Shown piece by piece: positions 33,973 through 45,800 of a stretch of 57,190 nt of DNA. How positions within the stretch are numbered: the first letter of the stretch is position 1; each line of letters opens with the position of its first letter. Under the pieces are notes generated by a model, which saw only the letters and a program-made list of their open reading frames with translations, was not told the origin of the DNA and did not search any database. The stretch comes from Bodo saltans (lineage: Eukaryota > Euglenozoa > Kinetoplastea > Eubodonida > Bodonidae). The position numbers and the translations under genes are program-made. The stretch lies in contig CYKH01000275.1 in assembly GCA_001460835.1 (NCBI GenBank), forward strand, positions 1 through 57,190, read 5' to 3'.

Positions 33973-35433
33973 ATGCATTCACCATCTGCAAGTGAACCAC
34001 CAAGCAGTAGCCACTCCTCGCCCGTGGGGCCTTCGCCCAGCAGGGTTGCTGCTGCTACTCCACCACGTGAAGATAATTCAGACAGAGGGGGAAGTGATGA
34101 TGAACAATACTCAAGGAGTCCACCTTCGAGCCGTGGCTCGAGCCCTGCAACACTCCCCAAACCCCAAAAGCACGTGACCTATGCGAATTCCCCAAGCGAC
34201 GATGACTCCCACGCATTGCATGAACCTCAGAAAACGTCCACATATGATGAAATGAATAAAGTGGTATCGCAGGATCCTAGACAAATCATTGAGGGTATGA
34301 TTGTGGAGTCAGGTCAGATCAGTATTCCCTTTGACGAAATCGAGAGAGACCTACGGTGGTCAGAACTGTATGAAGATTTTTATGGCACAATCCACGAGTA
34401 CTTGCAAAGCTACCAAGCGATCTTCGTCGTCTCACCGATCGCAGACAGCGTCGCCCTGCGCAGTCAAATGACGACAGTGAACAAAGGGCGTCGATCTACG
34501 AAACCGCAGAGGCGTCAAGTGATGTCTCGCCAAGTTGGTAGCGTGAGTTACTGCAGTATTGCTGAGTCCTTCGAGCTCGCAGGGTTGGAGCAGCTGTACC
34601 GCAATCGTGGCTACTCCGTGATTCGAAATGACGAGATGCTACAAGTCACCTCTCCTGGGTGCCTCGATTTGTTTGTCCTTGCCAATGGTGTGGTTGTATG
34701 GTGGGGGGCTGATCGCCCAAATCACTGGGTCGTCGATGACGATTTCCTCACAGATACGTCAACCGTCAATCAAAAGTACGCGTCCGAGCGGCATTGGCAA
34801 GCTGACATTGATGAATTGTTCCCAACGTGGTGCACATTTGAGTACGACAGCATGAGCGTCGACAAGTCTGCTGTGGATGAGGCCGCGCTGTTGAGGTTTA
34901 ACGAGAAGTTGTGCTTCGACCACTACCTCATTCCATCCGAAGAGCCAATGAGATCGCAAGTGATGATGGCTGTGTCATTCTCGCTCGGCCGAGCCGCAAA
35001 AGTGGACTACCTAGAACACGTTACGAGGGCATCACAGAAAGCTGTCCTTGATGTCCCCTCAGACGTGCACAGCTTGATGGACTACTTCTCTGCACACAAG
35101 AAGATTGCCAAACTTGAAGGAGAGCTGCGCATCACTAGTATGACGATCACAACGCTGCACGACACACCAGAATTCTTGTGGGAAATGCCTTATCTAAGAG
35201 GATATTTCGTCATGGCTGAAAATCAAAATTCGGTTGAGGCTCGACGTGATTGGTTCCTTGCTCGCGCAGATGCGTTGTTTGAAAAGCTCAAGAGTATTCA
35301 AGCACGACGACATCGTCTGTTTATGATGAGTTCAGATGTGTTTCTCATTGTATTGCTCGTGCTTGACGTGGTCGCCATGCTAATGCGTCTGTCTATGGCA
35401 ATGTACTTTCCAAGGGAGCATCACTTCAATTGA
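33973..35433 (+). CDS. RMND1/RMD1-family (DUF155) protein with C-terminal membrane anchor
   Basis: This is a 486-residue protein. The first 110 residues are Ser/Pro-rich and disordered. From about residue 170 the DUF155 fold is recognisable: VSYCSIAESFEL, LDLFVLANGVVVWWG, then SQVMMAVSFSLGRAAKVDYLE and the C-terminal signature TTLHDTPEFLWEMP with a long helix. A single transmembrane segment (FLIVLLVLDVVAMLM, about 452-475) ends the protein. In animals RMND1 is a mitochondrial inner-membrane protein needed for mitochondrial translation; yeast RMD1/RMD8 are related but less understood. No strong mitochondrial presequence is visible, so location is inferred. The order of motifs and the tail anchor agree with the family. 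Confidence 0.85.
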   Translation: MHSPSASEPPSSSHSSPVGPSPSRVAAATPPREDNSDRGGSDDEQYSRSPPSSRGSSPATLPKPQKHVTYANSPSDDDSHALHEPQKTSTYDEMNKVVSQDPRQIIEGMIVESGQISIPFDEIERDLRWSELYEDFYGTIHEYLQSYQAIFVVSPIADSVALRSQMTTVNKGRRSTKPQRRQVMSRQVGSVSYCSIAESFELAGLEQLYRNRGYSVIRNDEMLQVTSPGCLDLFVLANGVVVWWGADRPNHWVVDDDFLTDTSTVNQKYASERHWQADIDELFPTWCTFEYDSMSVDKSAVDEAALLRFNEKLCFDHYLIPSEEPMRSQVMMAVSFSLGRAAKVDYLEHVTRASQKAVLDVPSDVHSLMDYFSAHKKIAKLEGELRITSMTITTLHDTPEFLWEMPYLRGYFVMAENQNSVEARRDWFLARADALFEKLKSIQARRHRLFMMSSDVFLIVLLVLDVVAMLMRLSMAMYFPREHHFN

Positions 35434-35614
35434 CCCATCATCAGCCACAGGATCACCAGTGTGTGTGCCGAAAAATAGTCTCGTCTCACTTACGATTAAG
35501 GACCATTTCATTCTTTGCATGTTGTAGCCCGTTGCTTGTGATTCAAATGCAACAAAGCGATTCCCGCTTGCTTTGGTCTTGTTGGAACATCAAACCATTC
35601 ACAACAAAAAGAAA

Positions 35615-37228
35615 ATGAAGGATATCGAAGACACAACTCCTCAGGTTGGTGCCTCAGGTGCACAAAACCTTCCTACTGTCAACCCGCGGGAGAACCCCAA
35701 GCGGCAGCGAGAAAAGCACGGCAATGATGTCCCTGGAGACGCCACAATCTTCGTTCATACATTTGGTTGTGGTCACAACGTGAGCGACGGCGAGTACATG
35801 GCGGGACAGCTGGTAGATCACGGGTATCGAATCACCGATGATTTTAAGTCCGCTGATTGTTTCCTTATCAATTCGTGCACGGTGAAAAACCCTAGTGAAG
35901 ATCACTTTGTGACTCTTGTGCGAAGAGCGAAAGAAAGCGGTAAGCCTGTCGTCGTTGCAGGGTGCGTTCCGCAAGGAGATCCTCAGGGTAAGGAATGGTC
36001 TGATGTCAGTGTCATTGGTGTGAAGCAAATTCATCAAGCTGCTAGTGTTGTGGAAGAAGCACTGAGAGGACACATTGTGCGCGCAATTGACGAAAAGGAA
36101 ACATCGCATGCTGGAGGACGACGTCAAGTTGTGAGAGAAGAAGTACTGCCAATAGTTGCAGAAACAATTCCACTACCCCGACTTGATCTCCCAAAGGTTC
36201 GCAGAAATAACTTCATTGAAATCATTCCTATCAACGTTGGGTGCCTCAACAACTGCACCTATTGCAAGACGAAGCAAGCTCGTGGGGACTTACAGAGCTG
36301 GCCTGTTGATGAGATCGTAAACCGTGTTCGTCAAGTAGTGCTGGAGGGTGTGCGAGAAATCCGCTTAACATCAGAAGATGTGGGCGCGTATGGCATCGAC
36401 ATTGGCACCGATATTGTGCAACTTCTTCTAGCAATTTCAAAGGAAGTTGAGCGCACTGACGTCATGATTCGCGTCGGAATGAGTAACCCCCCTTATCTGT
36501 TGCGGCACGTTGGAGCTGTAGCAGAAATTCTGAAACACAAAAACTTTTTCGAGTTCATCCACATACCGGTGCAGTCAGGAAGCAACGCTATTCTCGACTC
36601 TATGAAGCGTGAATACACCGTGGAAGAGTTCCTCGAATGTGTCGATGGTTTCCGGGCCATCCTTCCGAGTATTTCTATTGCTACGGACATCATCTGCGCT
36701 TTCCCTGGAGAAGGAGAAACAGAATGGGAAGATACCATGAGTCTGTGTCGTCGAGTTCAGTTCCCTGTGGTGAACATTTCGCGCTATTACGCGCGCAGAG
36801 GCACTCCTGCGGCGGCAATGCCGCAGATTCGAACTGATATCGCGAAGAAGCGAACAGTGGAGCTCACAAACTTTTTTAACTCGTATGAGACATACGGGCA
36901 AGTCGTAGGGACTAAGCATTGGATCTGGCTTCTTGAAGTCGCTCACGATAAGCATCATCTCGTTGGCCATACGAAGAATTTTGCCCAAGTTCTAGTGGAC
37001 CCGGCTGAAGCTAGTCTCGGTGATTTCGTTGAGGTGTCCATCACCTCGTCAACAAAGTATTCCGTGCAAGGCGTTGTGCTTCAAAGAGTTCGTCCAACGA
37101 AAGATGGGAAAGGGCTCGAGAAAATCACGAGGAGTCGCCTTTCCAGCAATTACAAAATTGCAGCTACGGTAGGCATTGCGTTGATTATCAGCGTTGCCGC
37201 AATGATAGTGCTGCGAAAGAGGCGATGA
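35615..37228 (+). CDS. CDKAL1: CDKAL1-type threonylcarbamoyladenosine tRNA methylthiotransferase
   Basis: This is a 537-residue radical-SAM enzyme that adds a methylthio group to t6A37 of tRNA (ms2t6A) to improve decoding of Lys codons. The N-terminal MTTase domain carries the three cluster cysteines C52 (TFGCGHN), C88 (NSCTVKNP) and C117 (AGCVPQG). The radical-SAM site is C210-x3-C214-x2-C217 in GCLNNCTYCKT. The sequence GHNVSDGEYMAGQL is diagnostic of the eukaryotic/archaeal CDKAL1 branch. A TRAM domain follows (about 440-505). The end is a tail anchor, a hydrophobic helix (about 510-532) followed by RKRR, as in animal CDKAL1 on the endoplasmic reticulum. The start is the first in-frame ATG after the acceptor at 35527. 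Confidence 0.93.
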   Translation: MKDIEDTTPQVGASGAQNLPTVNPRENPKRQREKHGNDVPGDATIFVHTFGCGHNVSDGEYMAGQLVDHGYRITDDFKSADCFLINSCTVKNPSEDHFVTLVRRAKESGKPVVVAGCVPQGDPQGKEWSDVSVIGVKQIHQAASVVEEALRGHIVRAIDEKETSHAGGRRQVVREEVLPIVAETIPLPRLDLPKVRRNNFIEIIPINVGCLNNCTYCKTKQARGDLQSWPVDEIVNRVRQVVLEGVREIRLTSEDVGAYGIDIGTDIVQLLLAISKEVERTDVMIRVGMSNPPYLLRHVGAVAEILKHKNFFEFIHIPVQSGSNAILDSMKREYTVEEFLECVDGFRAILPSISIATDIICAFPGEGETEWEDTMSLCRRVQFPVVNISRYYARRGTPAAAMPQIRTDIAKKRTVELTNFFNSYETYGQVVGTKHWIWLLEVAHDKHHLVGHTKNFAQVLVDPAEASLGDFVEVSITSSTKYSVQGVVLQRVRPTKDGKGLEKITRSRLSSNYKIAATVGIALIISVAAMIVLRKRR

Positions 37229-37422
37229 ACTTTCCGTTCAGCCTAATTTGAAATACCTTCTTGCACAAGAACGCACACTGCGCTTTCCACTCACAAGGTT
37301 ACTAGTAACCGACCATAAAAACGTAACATTTTACGAAATGAATGATTGACTCTTGTGGTACGCTCTTCTCTGCACCACTTTATTGATGTTTGAATTTTTT
37401 GATCAACTCAATTACAAAGTAA

Positions 37423-38808
37423 ATGAAATACACGACATTGATCATAGTATTGGCTGTCGCTTTGCTCTTTTCAGAGCTGAGCACTGCTCTCAGTCATAGC
37501 ACCGCCGTCTCGGTACTTGACGAAAATTTTGACCTCCATGAAGCAGTTCGAGTGTTCGACGAGTGGTTTGATGCGCATTATAAATTAAAGCGCAGTGTCA
37601 AGCTTGCAGTTGCTGGTGAAGGCATGCGGCTTGGAGTCGTCGCAACTCAACGTATTGCCGCAGATTCTCTTTACCTCTCCATACCCCTGAACATTATCAT
37701 TTATGATAACACGATCTTTAGCACAAACGGTATTGGTGTAGCCTTACAAAAAGTTCTCAAGCTTGTTCCCTCGTCATTCCAGAAGCAACAACTTGCGCTG
37801 AACCTTTTCCTCACGCATCAACGATTTGTCGCTGGAAATAGAAGTTTCTTTCACCCTTACATTCAGCTGCTCCCGTCGGAGCATGATGTGCCTGAGTTCT
37901 ACAACGACGATGACCTAGCACTGCTAAAAGGAACGCAAATCCCTTCCAAGGCAAGAGCCGAAAGGAGCCGCCATCGCAAAGAATATGAAGCTCTTGTCAC
38001 CGTTCTCCGTAACTTTGCCAATGTGTTTCCGCTTCACACGTTTTCCTACGAGAACTATGTATGGGCACAGGGAATTCTCAACACAAGAATGATTTGGTGG
38101 GATGGGGTGCCCCACCTAGTGCCGCTCCTCGACATGATCAACTGTCGCCAAGGGCCGAAGGGTCATCGAGTTCACAGCACTAAGCGAGGAGCATCTAACA
38201 GAGCAGATACTTACGCTCCGTGGGAATTTCAAAGCGGTGATCAAGTTTTTGAAAACTATGGGCAACCAAATCCAACATACTTCTTGTGGCATGGATTTGC
38301 AATGGAGCCCAACATGCATGATTGTGCTCAAGTAGTTCCCTCACCAGTGTCATTTTGGTCGAAAGCAACGCGTGTTCATCAAGAAGCAGTGCAGCGGCTT
38401 CAACTGTCACGCCCAGAGTTTTGCGTGCGGCCTGACGCGTCCAAACTGGAAGAGTTTCTTACCCTTGCCCGAGTTGTCTCAATGTCGGAAAACGATGCAA
38501 AACTTCTAAAAGCACCACCAACCAAGTTTGTGTCTCGCGTGAACGAAGGCAAAGCATTGACCCTCGTCAAAAAGAGCGTCGAAGCTCATCTGAATGCAAT
38601 GAAAAACGAGAGTGATATTATGGCAATTACCGACTCGTTGGAAACGCCATTCCGTCGAAAGATGATCCAGCTGTTTTTGAGGGGCCAGCGAGCGATACTT
38701 TCTGAAACCGTAGACGCTCTAGAAAAGAGAATTGCACCTCTTCGCCGCAAGAAGCCCCAAAGTTCAATAGAACCGTCAAGTGAATCTGGAAATAGCGATG
38801 AACTATGA
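37423..38808 (+). CDS. SET-domain protein of the SETD3/LSMT type with a signal peptide
   Basis: This is a 461-residue protein. Residues 1-23 are a signal peptide or anchor (MKYTTLIIVLAVALLF then SELSTA). The SET region has a glycine-containing start (GEGMRLGVVATQRI), a central inserted helical region, LVPLLDMINC near 232-242 and ENYGQPNPTYFLWHGF near 277, the arrangement of SETD3, SETD4 and plant Rubisco LSMT methyltransferases. The usual Asn-His of the cofactor site reads Asn-Cys here. A Rubisco-LSMT C-lobe-like helical region follows (about 330-430), and the C-terminus is charged and disordered. Relatives methylate lysine or histidine in cytosolic, nuclear or plastid targets. A secretory location would be unusual; the target is unknown. 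The start ATG directly follows a T-rich tract and AG 37419. Confidence 0.8.
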   Translation: MKYTTLIIVLAVALLFSELSTALSHSTAVSVLDENFDLHEAVRVFDEWFDAHYKLKRSVKLAVAGEGMRLGVVATQRIAADSLYLSIPLNIIIYDNTIFSTNGIGVALQKVLKLVPSSFQKQQLALNLFLTHQRFVAGNRSFFHPYIQLLPSEHDVPEFYNDDDLALLKGTQIPSKARAERSRHRKEYEALVTVLRNFANVFPLHTFSYENYVWAQGILNTRMIWWDGVPHLVPLLDMINCRQGPKGHRVHSTKRGASNRADTYAPWEFQSGDQVFENYGQPNPTYFLWHGFAMEPNMHDCAQVVPSPVSFWSKATRVHQEAVQRLQLSRPEFCVRPDASKLEEFLTLARVVSMSENDAKLLKAPPTKFVSRVNEGKALTLVKKSVEAHLNAMKNESDIMAITDSLETPFRRKMIQLFLRGQRAILSETVDALEKRIAPLRRKKPQSSIEPSSESGNSDEL

Positions 38809-38965
38809 CGATCATTTTTCTTGTTGAATTACAACATACTCTTAATTTATGTTCGCTGTGCTCAATAAATCACTTTAATTATATGATTTTCTGTTGAAAA
38901 TTGAACGTGAAGTCGCCGCTACTAGCAAACAAGAGGAGCAATATTTCCTTACCAACAAGCACAAA

Positions 38966-39328
38966 ATGCAACAGCAAAGGACTGGTCAACTAAATTGCAG
39001 CGGGTGCAACGTCGCTCTCGCATATCCCCTCGGAGCTCCGTCGGTGCGCTGCCCTATTTGCACTGTCGTCACCCCAGTCCAACAAATTCAAGTGACGTGC
39101 GTCACTTGCCGCTGCTCTTTACTGCTTCCTGCCAACACATCACTAGCAATGTGCCCTCGCTGTCGAACCGTTATGGCAGTTCCAGCATCGGTCAGTCAAT
39201 CCGCGCTGCAGCAAGCAATCGGCCCGACAAAACAATGTGTTTACATTGAGCGGCCCACAACCAAAGATGCCAGTGGGAAAAAGATTTCGCGGCTGTGCAT
39301 CGGTACAAAACTAGACGACGATCAGTAG
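38966..39328 (+). CDS. Small protein with two LSD1-type zinc fingers
   Basis: This is a 120-residue protein. Two zinc ribbons are plain: C-x2-C near residue 12 (LNCSGCNVAL) paired with VRCPICT, and C-x2-C (VTCVTCRCSLLLP) paired with AMCPRCRTVM. Their spacing and the C-S/R-x-C...L-x-x-P-x-G/N-x-x-x-x-x-C-x-x-C pattern match the zf-LSD1 family, found in plant LSD1/LOL proteins and several small kinetoplastid proteins. The N-terminus is Gln-rich. The C-terminus is basic. ATG 38966 lies seven bases after AG 38959. A binding or scaffold function is likely; nothing more can be assigned. Confidence 0.75.
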   Translation: MQQQRTGQLNCSGCNVALAYPLGAPSVRCPICTVVTPVQQIQVTCVTCRCSLLLPANTSLAMCPRCRTVMAVPASVSQSALQQAIGPTKQCVYIERPTTKDASGKKISRLCIGTKLDDDQ

Positions 39329-39866
39329 CACCTCTTTTTTCGATCGTCGTTTTTTTTATGCGCTTTCTTTGCTCCCCGAGAATAACCGCACAATCAGAGT
39401 AGCGGCAGGCACCTCCGGAAGTTTGGTGACGTTTCTTGATTGCGAGGGTATCGAAAGGATTCAACGCTGTCCTCCCTGCTCCATAAACAAACAGTACACA
39501 CAATGAGAGGTATTTTTTTTTTCTTGAAGCAAATCAAAATAGTGAACACACGGCGAGAACAAAGTGAAGATTTGCTTTTGTCAGTCCAAAAAGTTGTTTG
39601 TTGCTGTGTCGTTTTCCCCTCTCATCTCTCAATCCATTCTACGATACTGCCAGATACACTTTACATTGAACGAGCGTTATCTTTTGCTGAGAATTTGTTG
39701 AAACTCATTTTCAATTTCACTTTCGATAACAAAAAGGATCGGAAAGTCGTGTTTTGCAATTGTTGCAGAACCCGCTCCGGCAATAACAAAACAAACATTA
39801 TCAATCACACAATCGTTGCAAGAAAGAACTGAGCCCATTCTTCTAGTAAGAACACACGACAATAAA
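39329..39866 (+). other. Intergenic region before RME-8
   Basis: These 538 bases contain two T8 runs (39346-39358 and 39510-39522), a C/T-rich stretch (39332-39381) and a pyrimidine tract ending CTTCTAG at 39846, 20 bases before the RME-8 ATG. A 130-codon ORF (39440-39832) overlaps these tracts and has a Lys/Asn/Phe-rich, non-protein-like product, so I do not call it. Confidence 0.55.
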
Positions 39867-42800
39867 ATGTCTTCCATTGCCGCTCCGGCTACGCAGGCCA
39901 AACCTCGGCACCACAAGGATGCCGAGGATTACACAAGCCGCTATGTTGTTGTGAAGAGTTCATGGAAGGGAAAGTACACTCGAGTGCTGTGCATTAGCCC
40001 CACCAAGTGTGCCACCATCAACCCAAATTCTGTTTTCAAAGCCACGAATGAATGGGACTACCAAAACTCCTTCTTAGACTTATTAGCCGTGCCGAAGACT
40101 CCTGCCGATATTCTGCTTATTAAGCGCAAAAGTGGGAAGAAGGAAGAGCAACAATTTACTTGCATGTCTTCCGCAGAGCGCGCAGCATTGCTGACGGATA
40201 TTCAGCGATACCGAGAGAAATTCGACACGCAGTACAAGGTCAACGCTGGGCGCCATTCGTTTCAAGCTCGAAAGTATCGCAGCAACGAAGAGTTCGGCAA
40301 CTGCCAACTTGTCCTTACTAGCACAGGTATCTCTCAACGTGGCATCGACGGCAAGGAGGTGGGGCATTACTATTACATGCATATCAACGCGCTCACCGTC
40401 ATGGGCGATAATCCGAATGGCCTCGTGATCTCGTACGGAAAGCAAAACAAATTGCACCAATATCAAATCGAAGCCCCAAAGGAATTCATCAATCTCACGA
40501 AAGATTACGCGGCACGCTATGTTGGTGTGACACACATTCGTGAAACCGACAAAGTCCATCAGCAGCACTTCGACACACATCGCCTTGGTGTTGCTCGCGA
40601 GAAGCTGGTGTCTACTGGTGAATTCGTCGTGACAAAGTCGACGCCAAAGCATCCTGATGTCCCCGTTCGACGACTCCTATCGACCACTGCCGAATGCATT
40701 GTGGAACGTGATCCTGCAACTTACAATTGCGTCAGCGCCTACCTTCTTCAAGACGTGTACGCCCTTGTTCGATGCGAAGAGGACGCACAAAAGTTCTACG
40801 TCGAGTACAAAGATCCACATGTCATCAAGACGTACATGTCTCCCACCCGTGACGCCGTGCTTGCGCATATTGTCGACTCCTGTCGTCACGTTGGCAACAC
40901 AAATGTGTCAGTGACCATGGAAGTTGTCAACCGTGGGCTCCGTGCCGCTCCTCTCAACGCGCTTGTTGAGGAAGAGATTGAGTCCACTTTGCTTCGTTGC
41001 TTAATCGAACCTCAGAAGGGCGGCGGCCCAACGGCGATGCCGTTCTCCGAGGTGGTGGAGTTTTTTAACGCCAATGTGGAGTATAATGGTCTGCGATTTA
41101 CCGAGAATCGCGACGGCCTCTTTGCAGAGAATCGTGAGAAGCTGATTTTTGGTGCTCTTATGGCCCTCTTAGATAATTTCCCGAAGTCCGATGATCCCCA
41201 CGTGATTGTTCAACAATTCTACGCACTGCGGCGCTTATGTGTCACCCGCATCGGTTTCAGCTCTGCCGCCATCGTCCCAACCCTCGTGAAGGGCGTTGGT
41301 GCCGTTTGCGTTCGAGCGCTAAAGATGCACCACACTGCTGTTGCGCACGCCGTGATTGACTTTTTGAACACTCTCATGACACCGCATCACGATCATTACG
41401 AGCCTATCCATGAGCAAATCAACAAGAATCGCATGCTGGCGTCCGATAGCTTTCTTAAGCATCTACTTACGTTGCTTCGAGGTCACATTGAGTCCGACAG
41501 TGGTGCCCTCGTCATTCAAGCGCTTTTAGACTTCTTTGTCAGTTCGATTTGTCCGCCGTACAGCGACGCAACCGATGAAACAATATTTGGCAATGTGATG
41601 ACGCAGGTGGTCGACACGATCGGCAAAAGTCTTTATCAACTTCTGGGTCACACATGCAAAGCGATCCGCTTCAGCTCAGGCATGATCATCCGCGTCATCA
41701 TGGAAGAAGGAAGTGAGGATCAATTCTTCATGATGCAGCGCGCGGCGCTTAGTGAAGGAGGTTTCTTACGCATGTTCAGCGTGTCAGGATTTAGCAATGA
41801 TCGTGAGATGCGTGACCTAGCACGAAAACTTGTCAGCTACTGGACGTTTGACAACCAGACCAGCCAAGACTTACTTCGTCGCATGGTGCCAATAACCATG
41901 TTACATTTCCTTCAGTCCAAAGATCAGCCCCCTGCCTCCGAGCTTGAGAAAGTCCGCACCCTAGGTGTGAAGATCATGAGTGACGAGTTCCGTGAAGCCA
42001 AGAGCGGATGGTTCAAGAAACGATTCCACCCCAAAGACACGCTTGACTCCAACGCTCCTCAAGAAAACGTCGTCATTACGCGCGCTCGGCTCATATCTGT
42101 GAAGCCGACTCTCAATTGGACTCTCTTCTTCTACCAGCTGAAGAACGATCACGCTCGACCAGATTTGATTTGGAATCACAACACACGAAACGAACTGCGT
42201 GAATCACTAGAAGGTGAAATCGCAGCATTCCAGCTTGGCGCAGATATGCGTCGTGAAAAAGCGATCAGCTGGAACTATCAAGAATTCGAAGTGACGTACC
42301 CAAGCCTAGTGGATGAGCTCAAGATTGGTCACCACTACCCCCGTCTCCTCTTTGAATCTCAAAACCCAGTGATCTCACGCCCTAAGGAGTTCTTCAACGA
42401 CCTCTACCACCGATTCCTCCTTGTGCAAGACTTCAACATGAAGATTCAATGCCTTCACGGCATGTCACTGCTCTACAAGCACTACGCTGAGGAAATTGGC
42501 CAATTCAATGATATTGAGTACATGGTGCAGATGTTGGAGGCTGCCGCGCATCCGTTGTTTCGCGATCGAATGCTGCTATTTATCTCGCAGCTTCTTCGTG
42601 CTCGACTTAACGTGAAGCCTTTTATCGATTGCAACGGCGTCAAGCCCCTCATGGATCTCCTCACGCTGGCTCACTTGCACATTGACCGCCCTCAGATTCA
42701 CAATGTTGCAAACGCGTTGGAGTTTACTGGCAGCCCAATCGACCTACAAGATCAAGAAAAGGAGTGGCATTTCACAAACAAGCAAGGCGAAAAGTGCGAC

Positions 42801-45800
42801 CCTGTTAGTTTTTCTCAACTCCGCAAGCTGTATGCCGAAGGCACCATCCTCCCCACGACAAAGGTCTGGGCCCAAGGTCTGGGTGGGTGGAAAGACTTCA
42901 AAGAAGTTCAGCAGCTGCGTTGGGGTATCATGCACAAGGATCTCCCTGGTGTCCTCACTCTGAGTGAGGTAACGTGCAACATTCTTGACATTTTTATGCT
43001 TCTCTGTGCATATTACCCAACCCGCGATCCAGACGGCTCCGTCATGCAACCTCTCCCAAAGGTGAAGCGTTACCTCTCTGATCCGTCCGTCCTCCCCCAT
43101 ATCGTGCAGCTTTTGCTGACATTTGACCCAACCATCTGCAGCCGTGTTCACTCACTGCTGTTCATGTTGATGGAAGATAACCCGCTGATGCCTCGATTCT
43201 TCCTCTCTGGTGCCTTCTTCTTCAGTCTCATGTACATGGGCTCTGATGTGCTGCCGCTGTGCCGTTTGTTGTCATTGGCCCATCGAAAGCAATCGTTCCA
43301 GATTGCTCACGACAATGAAATTATTCGCACAAGTGTGCTCAGCCCATTGCTGCCGCCAGCACTTGTCTGTTTCCTCCACAACCACGGCCCTGAGAGGTTC
43401 GCCGATATTTTCCTTGGTGAGTACGAGACGCCCGAGGCAATTTGGGGAAAGGATATGCGCCGCTACCTTGTCGAAAAGATCGCCGCCCATGTGAGTGACT
43501 TCACTCCACGCCTTCTCGGGAACTGCCGTGCCCAATATCAATATTGCCCTATTGTTGGTGTGGAATACGCCCAGCTCGAAAATGAGCTGTTCTGTAGCCA
43601 GTACTACCTGCGCCATTTTTGCGACTTTGCGAAGTATCCCAACTGGCCTGTCCAAGATCCCATTGCGCTTATGCGTGACGTCCTCTGCGCGTGGAAGCTG
43701 GAGCTCGAGAAAGAACCTTGCACTTTGTCCAAAGAGTCATGCCTCGAAGAGCTTGAGATGACAGAAACATCGCCCACAACTACGCAAGTGCGCAAAGCGT
43801 ACTTCAAGCTTGCTGCCATTTACCACCCGGACAAGAACCCCAATGGTCGCGAGCGGTTCGAGAAGATTCAGGCTGCATACGAATTCCTTGCATCCGACAA
43901 GGTAGTGTCCAATGCTCCCGATCCAAAGCGCATCTCGCTCATTCTCAAGACTCAGTCTATTCTCTTTAGTCGCTTCTCTGATGTGATGTCCAAGTACAAG
44001 TATGCTGGATACGCGTTGTTGCTAAAGCTCATTCAAATGGAATACGATGATCCAGAGATGTTGCGCAAGGACGTTATCTTAATGGATCCCGCGACGGAAT
44101 TGTGCTTTCACACGGTCAACAACGTCCCACTCAACACCGATGAGCTGTTGCACGAAGGCGGTCTTGCCCTCTTAACAACAGTCATGACCCGTTGCTTTGA
44201 AATGATGACGCCCTCTATCACCGATACTGAGATTCAGTCACGCATCGCGAAGCATTGTATGAAAACATTGCACGTGTCTGCCAATTTCCCTGACTGCCGT
44301 GAGCGCATTAAGGATCTTCCTATGGTCCCTCATCTTGCCGCTCGCGGTATTGCGTTTGAAAAGGCTCCTGGGCTCTCTCGCGCAAGCATTCACTGCGCTG
44401 AGTCGCTGTGTCTCGAAGAATCTCTTCAACAGGCAGTCACCGAGGCTGGAGCAATCTGGCACCTTCTCCTCTTTGTGTTCCGCTACGATTACACTCTTGA
44501 AGACAGTGGTGTCCAAACAAACGAAGAAAACCACACGCAACTCTTCGCTAATCGTGCTGCAAAGGGAGCCCTTCGCACTATTTACGCCCTCGCTGGGTTC
44601 CGGCCCGGTGACTCCTACATCGAATCAAAACCCAACGTCACCCTGTATCGCCTATTATCGCAGCTGCTTACTCCGTTTATCGTCAAGAAGATGCGCACAT
44701 TGCCAGAATCCGAAGATGTGATTCTGAAGCTCGTCAACTCGAATCACGAAACACCAACGTTCTTGTGGAATAATCAGTCCCGCACGGAGCTGATGGACTA
44801 CATCAAAAACAATTCTAACAAGTGCCGTGATGCCGGACCGCACTCCACTGATCTGCCATCTCTGGCTTGCGAAGATTTTGGTTACTCTGCTCACCAGAAG
44901 GAGCTCATTGTGGGGACTATCTTCGTCCGCATCTACAACTTGCAACCACTTTTTAAGCTTGAAGAACCTCATGAATTCTTCCAATCGCTTATCACACGTG
45001 TGCAAGAACACGAAGGTGAAACCAACAACCTCGATCTTGCCATGATGCTTGAGGCCATGGTGCATGTCATGACATCTTACCCATCTGTGCACACTATTGC
45101 AGAGCAGTACATGGTCGTTTTAGTGAGGGCTCTTCAGTTCAAGTCGAAGGAAGTCATCCTCGCAGCATTCCACGCGCTTAGCAAGGCCGCAAGCTTCCCT
45201 GCTTGCGTCGAATCACTTGGTAAGATCCCCACGGTGATCTCTGATATTACACTTGCTCTGGCAGAGGGTGGTGACGCAGTGTTCGGGAATGCGCTGGAGC
45301 TCATTCGCCAGATTATGTCAGATAGAGTGATGGTGCAGCAAGCACTAGAGCGTGGGTTTTACGTTGTGCTGTTGCACATGTTTGCCGTCTCCCGAAAACA
45401 AGAAAGCAGAGAGGAAGCCTGTGTCTGCATGGCCAAGGCGTGCTCAGACAAGTTGCATGGACCAAAGGTCTTCTTGCGCAGTTGCAAATTAATTCCGGGA
45501 GTATTTATCGAGACAATGAAAGAGAACCCCACTCAATCTTGTCAAATGTTCGAAACGTGGCAAGAAAATCCAGAGCTTGTTTGGAATGCAGAGCGCCGCG
45601 ATCGCTGCGTAGAGCTGCTCTCCAAACTCCGTTCAAACATTTTAGAGGCTGTAGCAGCCGACCCTGCTGTCTACTGGAAGCTCCCCGATGACGCCGCGCA
45701 CGAACGCCCAGAAGATATCCAAGTTGGAGGTGTGTATCTCTCGTTGTTCCTTAAACAGCCAAACTGGTCTGTCCGAAAGCCTAAAGACTTCCTCATTGCC

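Noticed and set aside
39440-39832. 130-codon ORF before RME-8
   Set aside because: It overlaps T-rich processing tracts and encodes Lys/Asn/Phe-rich low-complexity sequence.
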